Part shown: piece by piece, positions 54,681 through 63,354 of the stretch
Position numbering within the stretch: the first letter of the stretch is position 1
How the letters are laid out: the number at the start of each line of letters is the position of its first letter
From: Bog-473 sp963707835
Lineage (GTDB): Bacteria; Actinomycetota; Acidimicrobiia; Acidimicrobiales; RAAP-2
Direction: 5' to 3'
Length of the DNA stretch: 64,000 nt
Assembly: GCA_963707835.1 (NCBI GenBank)
Contig: CAVPRI010000002.1
Span: forward strand, 1,488,001 to 1,552,000
Notes under the pieces: model-generated
Databases searched by the model: none
What the model was told of the DNA's origin: nothing
The model's input: the letters and a program-made list of their open reading frames with translations, nothing else
Program-made: the position numbers and the translations under genes

Positions 54681-55277
54681 ATGCACGCTCGCGTTGCAGG
54701 ATCCGGGGACACCGCCGGGATAACGCGGACCCTCGCAGAGGCATTCTTTCTCGATCCCGTTTGGGGATGGGCGTTTCCTGATTCGGTGCACCGCAAGGTC
54801 CAGCATGCCGCCTGGTTCCGGCTACTGGTTCGTAGCGCGCTCCCTCATCGGTGGGTCTGGACGACACCGGCCCATGAGGCCGTCTCGGTATGGGTGCCAC
54901 CTGGATGCCCCGAACTGAACGAGTCTGACGAAGCGCTGCTCGGACCGATGCTCGACGAGATGCTGGGCACACGGGCGGAGTTGGTCATGGAAGTGTTCGA
55001 GTGCTTCGAGGCCGCCCACCCACGAGTTGAGGACCACTACTACCTGAGCCTCCTCGGCACTCACACCGAGCACCGAGGGTCCGGTATCGGAATGGGCCTG
55101 CTGGAGGACAACCTCGCACGCCTGGATACCCTCGGCATGCCCGCCTATCTCGAATCTACGAATCCGTCCAACCTTCGGAGATACGAGTCCGTCGGTTTCG
55201 CGGTCTATGGCGCGTTCAACCTTCCCGGCGGCGGGCCCTCGGTCACGACCATGTGGCGCGATCCGGTCCTTCGGTAG
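54681..55277 (+). CDS. GNAT-family N-acetyltransferase
   Basis: 198 residues. The acetyl-CoA loop is LLGTHTEHRGSGIGMGLLED (R/Q-x-x-G-x-G). TLAEAFFLDPVWGWAFPD at the start and AYLESTNPSNLRRYESVGFAVYG at the end are typical of the group. Substrate unknown. ATG 54681 has GGAG seven bases upstream. Confidence 0.86.
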   Translation: MHARVAGSGDTAGITRTLAEAFFLDPVWGWAFPDSVHRKVQHAAWFRLLVRSALPHRWVWTTPAHEAVSVWVPPGCPELNESDEALLGPMLDEMLGTRAELVMEVFECFEAAHPRVEDHYYLSLLGTHTEHRGSGIGMGLLEDNLARLDTLGMPAYLESTNPSNLRRYESVGFAVYGAFNLPGGGPSVTTMWRDPVLR

Positions 55278-55348
55278 AACGGGGTCGGTAGGTTGCCCCG
55301 TGAGTATCCGGGGGTAGTGAGAAGGCAAAGGCAGAGAGGAGGAGCGAC

Positions 55349-55893
55349 ATGGACCTCGATCTCTTGGACCTGTTCGGACAGGCCAGCGAATGGGCCGGGA
55401 CCAAGGTGCGTGGGGCCGTCTCGGACCTCGACGCACCGTCGACCTGCGACGATTGGAGCGTCCGCACGCTCATGAATCACATGCTCGAAACGCAGAGATA
55501 CTTCGTCGGGTCGGCGAGAGGCGATGACGTGTCTCTGTCACGGGAGCCGCCGGACGTCCTGAGCCAAGATCCTGCCGCGGACTTCGACCGAGCCCGTGAC
55601 GAAACACTGCGCACGTTCGGAGCGCCGGGCGTCATCGAACGCACGGGGCCGGCTCTCGGCATCGCGTTCAGCGACCAGCTCCTGCACGGCTGGGATCTGG
55701 CCGCATCCACGGCACAGGACACAGCCATGCCCGAGGGTTGCCGGAAGCCGCATATCACATGATCCACGGACGCTTTACCGACGATCAGCGAGAGGGCGTC
55801 TTCAAACCAGAGCTTCCGGTTGATCCAGACTCATCGTTTCAAGCGAAGCTCCTCGCCTACACCGGGAGAAATCCTCAGGCCCTAATCGCCTGA
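55349..55893 (+). CDS. TIGR03086/DinB-like metal-binding protein (one frameshift)
   Basis: DinB-like four-helix bundle of the TIGR03086 family: DAPSTCDDWSVRTLMNHMLETQRYFV with the first His, GIAFSDQLLHGWDLAASTA with the second. The frame slips near 55735-55740: AMPEG continues one base off as LPEAAYHMIHGRFTDDQREG and ends KLLAYTGRNPQALIA, the normal family C-terminus. Length about 181 residues. Related to mycothiol-dependent maleylpyruvate isomerase; function not known. ATG 55349 with GGAGGAG. Confidence 0.83.
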
Positions 55894-56220
55894 TCCCTCG
55901 CCGAAGAACCGAGAGAGACCCCACGCTGCCCACGGGGCACCCTCAGGGCTGATCCGCCCACAGATTATGTGGACCGGATACTGGTTGGCGGAGCGGATCT
56001 TCGGGTTGAGCCACTGGGGAGATCGTGCAGGTGCTGAAGGCCCGCTTCGGGAGAGAGGGCACCTTCTCGGGCTGAGCTCCAACTGAGTTCGACTGAGGCT
56101 CCTGGGCGGACCAGTTGGAGATGCTCAAGACCGGTTTCGGGGCCGCCTTCCGACGTTGTTGCATTCCATACGCGACGTTCGTACTGTGGACTCACGGTGG
56201 TTGCGGACGGGGAGGTGGGT
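55894..56220. other. Gap with an imperfect repeat
   Basis: 327 bases with no recognisable gene. Two related blocks of about 22 bases, 56030-56051 (GTGCTGAAGGCCCGCTTCGG core) and 56120-56141 (ATGCTCAAGACCGGTTTCGG core), differ at about one base in four. The differences are mostly silent if read as V/M-L-K-A/T-x-F-G, which hints at old coding remnants. Confidence 0.4.
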
Positions 56221-58296
56221 GTGAACGTCGCCAGCCCATCGCCCGCCGGATCGAATCTGACCGGGCGTCGCCTCTGGTTGGTCATCGGAGCCTTGCTGCT
56301 CGCCATGCTCCTGGCCGCCCTCGATCAGACCATCGTGGCCACCGCGCTCCCGACCATCGTCGGCGACCTGCACGGCGGATCACACCTGGCCTGGGTGGTC
56401 ACCGCGTACTTGCTCACGTCGACCATCTCGACTCCCCTGTGGGGCAAATTGGGCGACCAGTACGGGCGCAAGATCTTCTTCCAGGCATCCATCGTGATCT
56501 TCCTCGTCGGTTCGGCGTTGGCCGGTGCCAGCCAGACCATGACGGAGCTCATCGTGTTCCGAGCCGTGCAGGGCCTCGGTGGCGGTGGGCTCATCATCGG
56601 CAGCCAGACCATCGTGGGCGATCTGTTCTCGCCCCGCGAGCGGGGTCGGTACACCGGAGTGTTCGGCGCTGCGTTCGCGGCGGCCACGGTCATCGGGCCG
56701 CTGATGGGCGGCCTCTGCGTGACCTACTTGTCCTGGCGGTGGGTCTTCTACATCAACCTTCCCCTGGGACTCCTGGCCCTCGTCGTCACCGGGATGGCCC
56801 TGCCCGGAAAGCTCAGGCTGGTCCACCACACGATTGATTACGCAGGGACGGCCTTGCTGGCATGTTCGACGACCGCGCTCATCCTCTTCGCCAGCCTGGG
56901 TGGGATCTCATGGGCTTGGGCCTCGACCCCGAGCATCGTGACCGCAACCCTCGGAGTGGTCCTGGCATTGGTCTTCGTATGGGTCGAGCGTCGCGCCGCG
57001 GAGCCTGTGATCTCGTTGGAACTGTTCCGCATCCGCACCTTCTCGGTTGCCAGCTCGGTCGGTTTCCTCATGGGCTTCGCCCTCTATGGCTTCCTGACTT
57101 TTCTGCCACTGTTTCTGCAGAACGTCAAGGGCGTGAGCCCGACCGGATCCGGATTGCGCCTTCTCCCTCTGCTGCTCGGGATAATGGGGGCTTCGGTTCT
57201 CGCGGGTCAGGTCATCACCCGCAGAGGTCGGTACAAGGTCTTTCCGATTGTGGGCTCCCTGCTGATGGTCGTGGGCTCGTACCTGTTGTCGTTCATCAAC
57301 CAGTCGACGAACGACTTGGTCTTCGCCTTGTTCATGCTCGTGTTCGGAGTGGGCGTGGGGCTTGCCATGCAGGTGCTCATCGTGGCAGTGCAGAACGCCG
57401 TCTCGTACGAAGACCTGGGGGTGGCCACCAGCAACGCCTGGTTCTTCCGCCAGATTGGATCCTCCTTCGGAGCCGCCGTATTCGGTGCCGTCTACACGAT
57501 TGTGTTCACCCACACCTTCGCACCGACGTTGGCCAAGGTTCCCCCGGGGCTACTGAGGGCATTCAACCCCGAGACGTTCAACCCCGTCATCTTGGACAAG
57601 CTCAAGTCGACCGCGACGGGAATCGCCTTCTACACCAAGTACAGCGAGGCACTCACCCACGCCATGCAGGTGGTGTTCCTCGCCGCCGTACCCATCTCGT
57701 TTCTCGCGTTCTTGCTGTGCCTCCGTCTGCCCGAGATACCGTTGCGCAAGACAGTGCAGACCGCCGATGCGGGCGACGTGACCGGCATGGGCGAGCAACG
57801 AACCTCGCTCGAGGAGATCGAACGGGCGCTCCAGCGTGCATCGGCGCAGAGAACCGGGGGCAGCTCTACCGCTCGCTGGCGCAGTTGGCCGGTCTCGACC
57901 TTTCTCCACTGGAAGTGTGGTTGCTCTGTCGCATCTCCGACCACCCAGCCTCGACCACGTCCGAAATTGGCGCAGCGGGCGAAGGTCGATCCAGAGCTGA
58001 TCGAGTCCGGGATGCACATCCTGAGGGAGACCGACCTGGTCCAGGAACTGCCCCGACCCGGCGGCCAGAACGAGTTTCTGTTGAGCACCGGGGGCGTCGA
58101 TGCGCTCAGGCGGGTCACAGAAGCGCAGCGCCGGAGCTTGACGGAGCTGTTGGAGGGCTGGAATCCCGAGGAGCACCCAGAGGTGATCGCCATGGTCAAA
58201 GAACTCGCCGACGCCCTCCTCGCGGACGACGAACGCCTGGTGGCCCGGGGTCTCTTGGGCCCGATCAAGGCCCCTGACTCCACAACGCGGGAGTGA
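56221..58296 (+). CDS. MFS drug exporter (DHA2) with C-terminal winged-helix tail
   Basis: About 690 residues. The first 530 are a 14-helix EmrB/QacA-type exporter: AALDQTIVATALPTIVGDL, WGKLGDQYGRKIFFQ (motif A), FRAVQGLGGGGLIIGSQ and YLSWRWVFYINLPLG. The last 150 form a soluble region. In the segment 57848-57969 the frame is off by one: restored, it reads ENRGQLYRSLAQLAGLDLSP, LEVWLLCRISDHPAS and TTSEI, then returns to frame as AQRAKVDPELIESGMHILRE. One deletion and one insertion explain it. That region looks like a MarR-type winged helix. GTG 56221 has GGGGAGG five bases upstream. Confidence 0.85.
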   Translation: MNVASPSPAGSNLTGRRLWLVIGALLLAMLLAALDQTIVATALPTIVGDLHGGSHLAWVVTAYLLTSTISTPLWGKLGDQYGRKIFFQASIVIFLVGSALAGASQTMTELIVFRAVQGLGGGGLIIGSQTIVGDLFSPRERGRYTGVFGAAFAAATVIGPLMGGLCVTYLSWRWVFYINLPLGLLALVVTGMALPGKLRLVHHTIDYAGTALLACSTTALILFASLGGISWAWASTPSIVTATLGVVLALVFVWVERRAAEPVISLELFRIRTFSVASSVGFLMGFALYGFLTFLPLFLQNVKGVSPTGSGLRLLPLLLGIMGASVLAGQVITRRGRYKVFPIVGSLLMVVGSYLLSFINQSTNDLVFALFMLVFGVGVGLAMQVLIVAVQNAVSYEDLGVATSNAWFFRQIGSSFGAAVFGAVYTIVFTHTFAPTLAKVPPGLLRAFNPETFNPVILDKLKSTATGIAFYTKYSEALTHAMQVVFLAAVPISFLAFLLCLRLPEIPLRKTVQTADAGDVTGMGEQRTSLEEIERALQRASAQRTGGSSTARWRSWPVSTFLHWKCGCSVASPTTQPRPRPKLAQRAKVDPELIESGMHILRETDLVQELPRPGGQNEFLLSTGGVDALRRVTEAQRRSLTELLEGWNPEEHPEVIAMVKELADALLADDERLVARGLLGPIKAPDSTTRE

Positions 58297-58461
58297 TGCG
58301 CCAGCCCGTGGTCGTCGGGCCGAAGTTGGAACCACCCGTTGGTGCTGACCTACACACGGAGTTCCTCCCTTTCTGGGCCGCCGGGCGCAGGAGGCACGAG
58401 GTCGGGATCAACTGCCGGCCGATCCCGAGTGACCCGAGCAGGGGCTCTCGGGAGCTGCCGT

Positions 58462-58908
58462 CTACCTGACCGACACGTTGAGGGCTTCTGTGATCTCGTC
58501 GATGGCTGCTTGCTCCGATTCGGTCACTTCTTGACCATGCTCTCGGTGAGCAGCCGCAACTCTGTGAGACAGCGTCACGATAAAGCGGCGATACTCCTCG
58601 ACCTCTTCGGGCGTAGCCTTGCTCTCGAGCAGGGCTACCGAATCACGCAGGTGCTGCAGTCCATGCTGCTTGAGCTCCTCGGGAGAGTGCGAATGCGTGT
58701 GATCCCGTTCCGGCTTGGCCGCAACGATCTCATCGAGAAGTTGACTCTTGCCGTGCTGCTGGCGTGCCTCGACGTAGGCCTTGGCCATGGCGATCGTCTC
58801 TCGAAACGAGCCGCCTCGTTGGGCGGTCACGACGATCATCCCAGCACTCGGTGGGGCCTCGAGGATCAGCTTCCACTCCTCGGCCGTAAAGTCAGCCTTT
58901 GAGGTCAT
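58462..58908 (-). CDS. Conserved hypothetical protein, soluble helical
   Basis: 148 residues. It begins ADFTAEEWKLILEAPPSAGM, then TAQRGGSFRETIAMAKAYVEAR. A charged middle with a His run (RDHTHSHSPEELKQHG) and long amphipathic helices follow. The layout resembles small TerB-like helical proteins but no catalytic motif is present. I do not recognise a function. ATG 58908 follows GGAGAGCGGAG; an upstream frame to 59022 lacks a ribosome site. Confidence 0.7.
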   Translation of the reverse strand: MTSKADFTAEEWKLILEAPPSAGMIVVTAQRGGSFRETIAMAKAYVEARQQHGKSQLLDEIVAAKPERDHTHSHSPEELKQHGLQHLRDSVALLESKATPEEVEEYRRFIVTLSHRVAAAHREHGQEVTESEQAAIDEITEALNVSVR

Positions 58909-59042
58909 CTCCGCTCTCCGGTCTCTCGCAGTTGCCATCTCCGTGGTCTTCGCACCGTAGCCCGGTTGCGCAGGCCTGAGATCACCTGCGGTCTTCAGCA
59001 GCAAAGTACGAATCTGGCCCACGGTGGATCGCGGTGGTCGAA

Positions 59043-61196
59043 CTAGGAACCGGCGATTGCGGCCACCGGGGCGACCAGACGTCCTGCGTCGGGTGCACCG
59101 AGGAACGTGGCGTCGCCGTACGTGTACACAGCGCCGTTCGCACCGGCCAGCCAGTAGCCCGAACCTGTCGGCGTCGAGCTGATGCCGACGACCGGTGCCT
59201 GGATGGTGAAGCCCTGCCCCGGGGGGGAACCGAGGTAAGAGGCATCGCCGTAGGTGAACACGCCGCCGTCGGATCCCACCAGCCAGTAGCCGCGGCCGTC
59301 GGGCATGGCGGCCACTCCCGTCACTGGTGCGTTGAGCCGGGTCCCCCCGGCCGAGCCGTAAAAAGCAGCGCCACCGAAGCTGAAGACACCCCCGTCGGAG
59401 GCGACGAGCCAGTAGCCGCCGTGGTCGGTTGCCGCCACGGCCACGACCGGGGCGTTGAGACGGGTGCCGCCCATGGAACCGTGGAAGCCTGCGTCACCGA
59501 AGGAGAACACCCCACCGTCGGCGGCCACCAGCCAGTAGCCCTGCCCGTCACGGGTTGGGGCAATGCCGACGATCGGCGCGTTGAGATGCTGGCCGCCCAT
59601 CGAGCCGTCGAAGGGGGCGTCACCGAAGGCGAAGACGCCGCCGTCGCTGGCCACCAACCAGTAGCCCCCGCCGTCGGGGGTCATGGCAACACCGACGATC
59701 GGAGCGTTGAGGTGCTGGCCGCCCATGGACCCTTCGAAGGGCGCGGTCCCGTACGCGAACACGCCGCCGTCACGCGCCGCGAGCACGGTGCCCTGGCTCG
59801 ACGCCGGTGGGAAGGTCAACTGCTCGACGAAGGCACGCAGCCCGGGGTCTCCGTTCCCGTTCGGTTGGGTCAGCGTGCTCCCGTCGGTCACGCACCCGAC
59901 GCTGGGCACGCAGCTCACCGAATTGAGGAAGCTGAGTGCAGTGACGTTCGGGCTGGGCTGTACGGACCACGACGAGCCGTTCCAGTACTCCACGACACTC
60001 TGTGGCTGTGCACCCGAACCGCCGTTGTTGAACGACCCCGTGGAGCCCACGGCCCAGCACTGAGTTGCGCTCAGGCAGGAGATCCCGGCCAGGAGGCCTG
60101 GCGACGTGGAGCCGGGCACCGACGCCGACACATCGGTCCACGACGAACCGTCCCAGTGTTCCACGAGCAATCCTGATGCCGTCCCGCTCACGGGATCGGT
60201 CGTGGCGCCAGATGCCCAGCAGTCGGTGGCATCGGCGCACTCGAGGCCGCTCAGGTAACCGCCGCCGGGCGCCGGCTCTGTCATACTCGGCACGATCGAC
60301 CAGGCTGATCCGTCCCAGTGCTCGATGAGACCCTGGTCGGCGACGGCGCCCGGAAAGATGGGAAGGAAACCCGACATCTGTGACGCCGGACCGGCGTTTC
60401 CGACGGCCCAGCAATTGCTGACCGCGGGGCACCGGACGCGGATCAGCTGGTCGAAAGCCTGACCGGTGTCAGCACCGGGGACGAGGCTCCAGCTGGACCC
60501 GTTCCACTGCTCGATGACGGCAGTCAGATTGTTCCCATTCACGTCGGTCGCATAGCCGACTGCCATGCAATTCGACGCCGATGCACAGTTCACGCTCGAG
60601 AGGATGGCGCCGACCACACCCGGACCGTCCGGGGTGGGACTCGGCACCACGGACCACGACGTGCCGTTCCACTGCTCGATGAGAGTGCCAGTTGGATTCC
60701 CGCTGCCGCTGGCGACCATGCCACCGACAGCCCAGCAGTCGGAGCCATTCACGCAGGAGGCGTCGAAGAGTCCACCGCCCTCCCCGCCCGGCAACTGCAT
60801 CGGGACCAGCGTCCACGTCGTGCCGTTCCATGCCTCGAGGAGCGGGCTGGGTGACGACTGATTGCCGATGTTCAGCGTGATGCCCACAGCCCAACACTGG
60901 AGCGCGTTGGCACATGTCGACCCGAGCAAGACGTCATCCGCGCCGGTTCCCGGTACCGTGGGCAGGTACCACCCTGACGTCGCAGCCCCCGCCGTCTGCA
61001 TCGACACCATCCCGGTCCCGCCGAGCAACGCCGTGACGACGAGACTGACGCTGCAGAACGCTGCGACATGGCGTCCAAGCCTGATGCGATTACATGGACG
61101 CGACTTCACGAGACCATGGTCGCACTCAGTTGGGTTTCCCGGACGGATGGGCGCCCGCATCCCTCCGATCTCCGGAATGGTGGACATGGGGATCAA
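59043..61196 (-). CDS. Secreted protein of two tandem-repeat types (C-x5-C-WAVG and GYWLV-SDGG)
   Basis: About 717 residues with a signal peptide (LGRHVAAFCSVSLVVTALLG to AGAATSG). The N-terminal two-thirds have seven repeats of about 55 residues, each with a Cys-x5-Cys followed mostly by WAVG (for example STCANALQCWAVG, ASCVNGSDCWAVG) and a WNGTSW-type strand; this suggests a disulfide-stitched propeller. The C-terminal third has six repeats of about 42 residues with SDGGVFAFGDAPFDGSMGG, LNAPIVGI and GYWLV. The latter repeat is common in Acidimicrobiia surface proteins. GTG 61109 would place the signal peptide nearer the start than ATG 61196. Probably cell-surface binding; not enzymatic from what is visible. 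Confidence 0.85.
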   Translation of the reverse strand: MIPMSTIPEIGGMRAPIRPGNPTECDHGLVKSRPCNRIRLGRHVAAFCSVSLVVTALLGGTGMVSMQTAGAATSGWYLPTVPGTGADDVLLGSTCANALQCWAVGITLNIGNQSSPSPLLEAWNGTTWTLVPMQLPGGEGGGLFDASCVNGSDCWAVGGMVASGSGNPTGTLIEQWNGTSWSVVPSPTPDGPGVVGAILSSVNCASASNCMAVGYATDVNGNNLTAVIEQWNGSSWSLVPGADTGQAFDQLIRVRCPAVSNCWAVGNAGPASQMSGFLPIFPGAVADQGLIEHWDGSAWSIVPSMTEPAPGGGYLSGLECADATDCWASGATTDPVSGTASGLLVEHWDGSSWTDVSASVPGSTSPGLLAGISCLSATQCWAVGSTGSFNNGGSGAQPQSVVEYWNGSSWSVQPSPNVTALSFLNSVSCVPSVGCVTDGSTLTQPNGNGDPGLRAFVEQLTFPPASSQGTVLAARDGGVFAYGTAPFEGSMGGQHLNAPIVGVAMTPDGGGYWLVASDGGVFAFGDAPFDGSMGGQHLNAPIVGIAPTRDGQGYWLVAADGGVFSFGDAGFHGSMGGTRLNAPVVAVAATDHGGYWLVASDGGVFSFGGAAFYGSAGGTRLNAPVTGVAAMPDGRGYWLVGSDGGVFTYGDASYLGSPPGQGFTIQAPVVGISSTPTGSGYWLAGANGAVYTYGDATFLGAPDAGRLVAPVAAIAGS

Positions 61197-61278
61197 CAGG
61201 TCATGGACCGGTCATGCTTCCACGCAGTTTCGGCACGCCGCGCACGAGAGTGCCGGGAACTCTGGTACCGAACCCTCG

Positions 61279-62537
61279 CTACCGCACGGCGGCCAGGGCG
61301 GGCATGATCGACGCTGACATCGACTCCTTGGGCAGTTCTTCCGGCGCGACCGGCGTCGCCACCTCGTCGACCGTCGGCCCTATCTGGTCGGCGATCTTCT
61401 GCAGGAAGTCGAGGTCGCAGCCATAGACCTGAGCGGCGTTCGTCGACGTCATGGCGCGCACCTCGGCCTCTGGGACATCGGAGAAGAGCAGGCGCAAAGC
61501 CAGACGCGGTGAGGGAACGAGCCCTCGGTGTGCGGGTAGTCGGCGCCCCACATGAGCCGGTCGGCGCCGATCTCATGGCGCATCGCGATTTCATCGGGCC
61601 GCACCGTGGACATCCCGATCCAGCAGTTCCGTCGAAAGTACTCAGTCGCTGAGAGCTCGAGCCCCCCGACCGCTTCCCCGAACACGACCTGTCCTTGGCC
61701 GGGGATTTTGCCGAATCGGATCTCGGCGTCGAGTCGATGCAGCTCAGGTGGTACCCAGGAACAACCGGTCTCGGTGATCACGAACTTCAGGTCCGGGAAC
61801 CGCTGAAACACACCACCCAGGACCAAGTGCCCGATCACCCGCCCAACCCAGAACTGGAATTCGTGGGCACCAACTGCTGCGGCAGCCGTCGCGAAGTTGG
61901 TGGTCTGCTCGGTCACAATGATCGCATGCCGGTGCACCGGGAGCTCGAGCTCACAGCTCGCCGCCCACAGCGGGTCGTATCGTGAGTCATAGAGCGCGCC
62001 AACATCGCCGGGAATCAGCACTCCCGACAAGCCCGCCTCCTTCGCCCACCGCATCTCCGCGATCGCGTCGTCGATGTCGTCGACGAACACCTGCGCCATG
62101 CCAATCCGTCGGCCCGGATGTAACCCGCAAAAATCGACCAGCCACCGATTGTGTGCCCTCACGCCCTCCCAGCGGTGCCGGTACTCCTCGGCGGTGCGTG
62201 GCGCCAGCGCGGTGATGATGCCACTCGGGTAGAAGGGTGGCACCGTGTTCGGGAAAATAACCTCGGCGGCGATCCCCTCGGTGTCCATGTGCATCACCCG
62301 CGCTGGGCTGTCCCAGCTGTATCGCGATACGAAGGACGCGCGGCCCATCAGTAAGTCAGCATCGTCGTAGTGCGTGGCTCGGTCGAGGTCCGCCCACGGG
62401 TCGTGGAAGTCAGCCGCCCAGCGGTCGAACTCTTCGTGGAACGCCGACGGCAGGTATGGCTTGTAGTCGAGCAGATCAGCACCGGCGTGCGCGTCGGTCG
62501 AGATCAGCGTGTAACGCCTCTCCTTGGGACTGTTCAT
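61279..62537 (-). CDS. Amidohydrolase-2 family metal-dependent hydrolase (one frameshift)
   Basis: TIM-barrel amidohydrolase (ACMSD/amidohydrolase_2 group). TLISTDAHAGADLLDYKPYL lacks the usual HxH but has D-x-H. GLHPGRRIGMAQVF, ELPVHRHAI, LKFVITETGCSWVPPEL and RLMWGADYPHTEGSFPH carry the remaining ligands. At about 61505 the frame slips one base and continues RLALRLLFSDVPEAEVRAMT and NAAQVYGCDLDFLQKIADQ, the normal end. About 419 residues. ATG 62537 with AGGAGA. It is 28 bases after the SDR gene and probably cotranscribed. Confidence 0.87.
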
Positions 62538-62565
62538 TGCGTCTCCTGTTCTCTGACAACCCTCG

Positions 62566-63354
62566 TTACAGGTCGGGGAACCGCACACCCCCCTCGTCCA
62601 CCGGACCACCGGTCACTGGCAGCTCGATGCCCGTGACATAGGAGGCTGCGGCCGAGGCGAGGTAGACAGCGGCACCACCGATGTCCTCTGGGGTGCCGAT
62701 TCGGCGCATGCGGGCCTGCTCCTTGATGGCTTCACGCATCTCTGCCGGCATGTCCTTCATGACCTGTATCAATGCCTCCGTCTCGGTTGCCCCTGGGTGG
62801 ATGATGTTCACCCGGATCTTCGGCCCGAGATCGGCTGCGAGGGACTTCGTCAGCTGAACCAGCGCAGCCTTTGCGGTCTCGTAGGCCAAGTGGCCCCGGT
62901 TCGCCTTGCCGATGGTGACGGAACCGATATTGATGATCGAGGCGCCAGGACGCTGAAGGAGGAACGGAACGGCTGCTTTGGTCAGAGCGTACACCGACGT
63001 CACCGTGAACCGGAACTGCTCTTCCACCATCTCGATGGTGGTGTCTTCGAAGGAGTGCCAGTGGTAGCCACCGCCCGCACAGTTGACCAGGATGTCCAGT
63101 CCGCCCAGCTCCGCCACGACCTGCTCCACCACGCGGGGGAGCTCGTCGATGTCGTTCACATCAGCCGGGCAGGCCAACGCACGGCGTCCTTGGTTTCGCA
63201 ATTCGGCAGCCACTGCCTCGACGTCACCAGCGGTGCGGGCCACCAGGGCCACGTCAGCACCAGCACGGGAGAATGCCCGAGCGATCCCCTTGCCGATCCC
63301 CTTTCCACCCCCGGTGATCAGTGCAACTTTGCCTGTCAGTGACGATGATTCCAT
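62566..63354 (-). CDS. Short-chain dehydrogenase/reductase
   Basis: 262-residue classical SDR. Cofactor motif ALITGGGKGIGKGIARAFSRAG, NCAGGG, catalytic Ser in NIGSVTIGKANRGHLAYETAKAAL with Tyr-x3-Lys, then RVNIIHPGATETEAL and ASYVTGIELPVTGG. It resembles 7-alpha-hydroxysteroid or 3-oxoacyl reductases; substrate unknown. ATG 63354 with AGGAG. Confidence 0.92.
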   Translation of the reverse strand: MESSSLTGKVALITGGGKGIGKGIARAFSRAGADVALVARTAGDVEAVAAELRNQGRRALACPADVNDIDELPRVVEQVVAELGGLDILVNCAGGGYHWHSFEDTTIEMVEEQFRFTVTSVYALTKAAVPFLLQRPGASIINIGSVTIGKANRGHLAYETAKAALVQLTKSLAADLGPKIRVNIIHPGATETEALIQVMKDMPAEMREAIKEQARMRRIGTPEDIGGAAVYLASAAASYVTGIELPVTGGPVDEGGVRFPDL

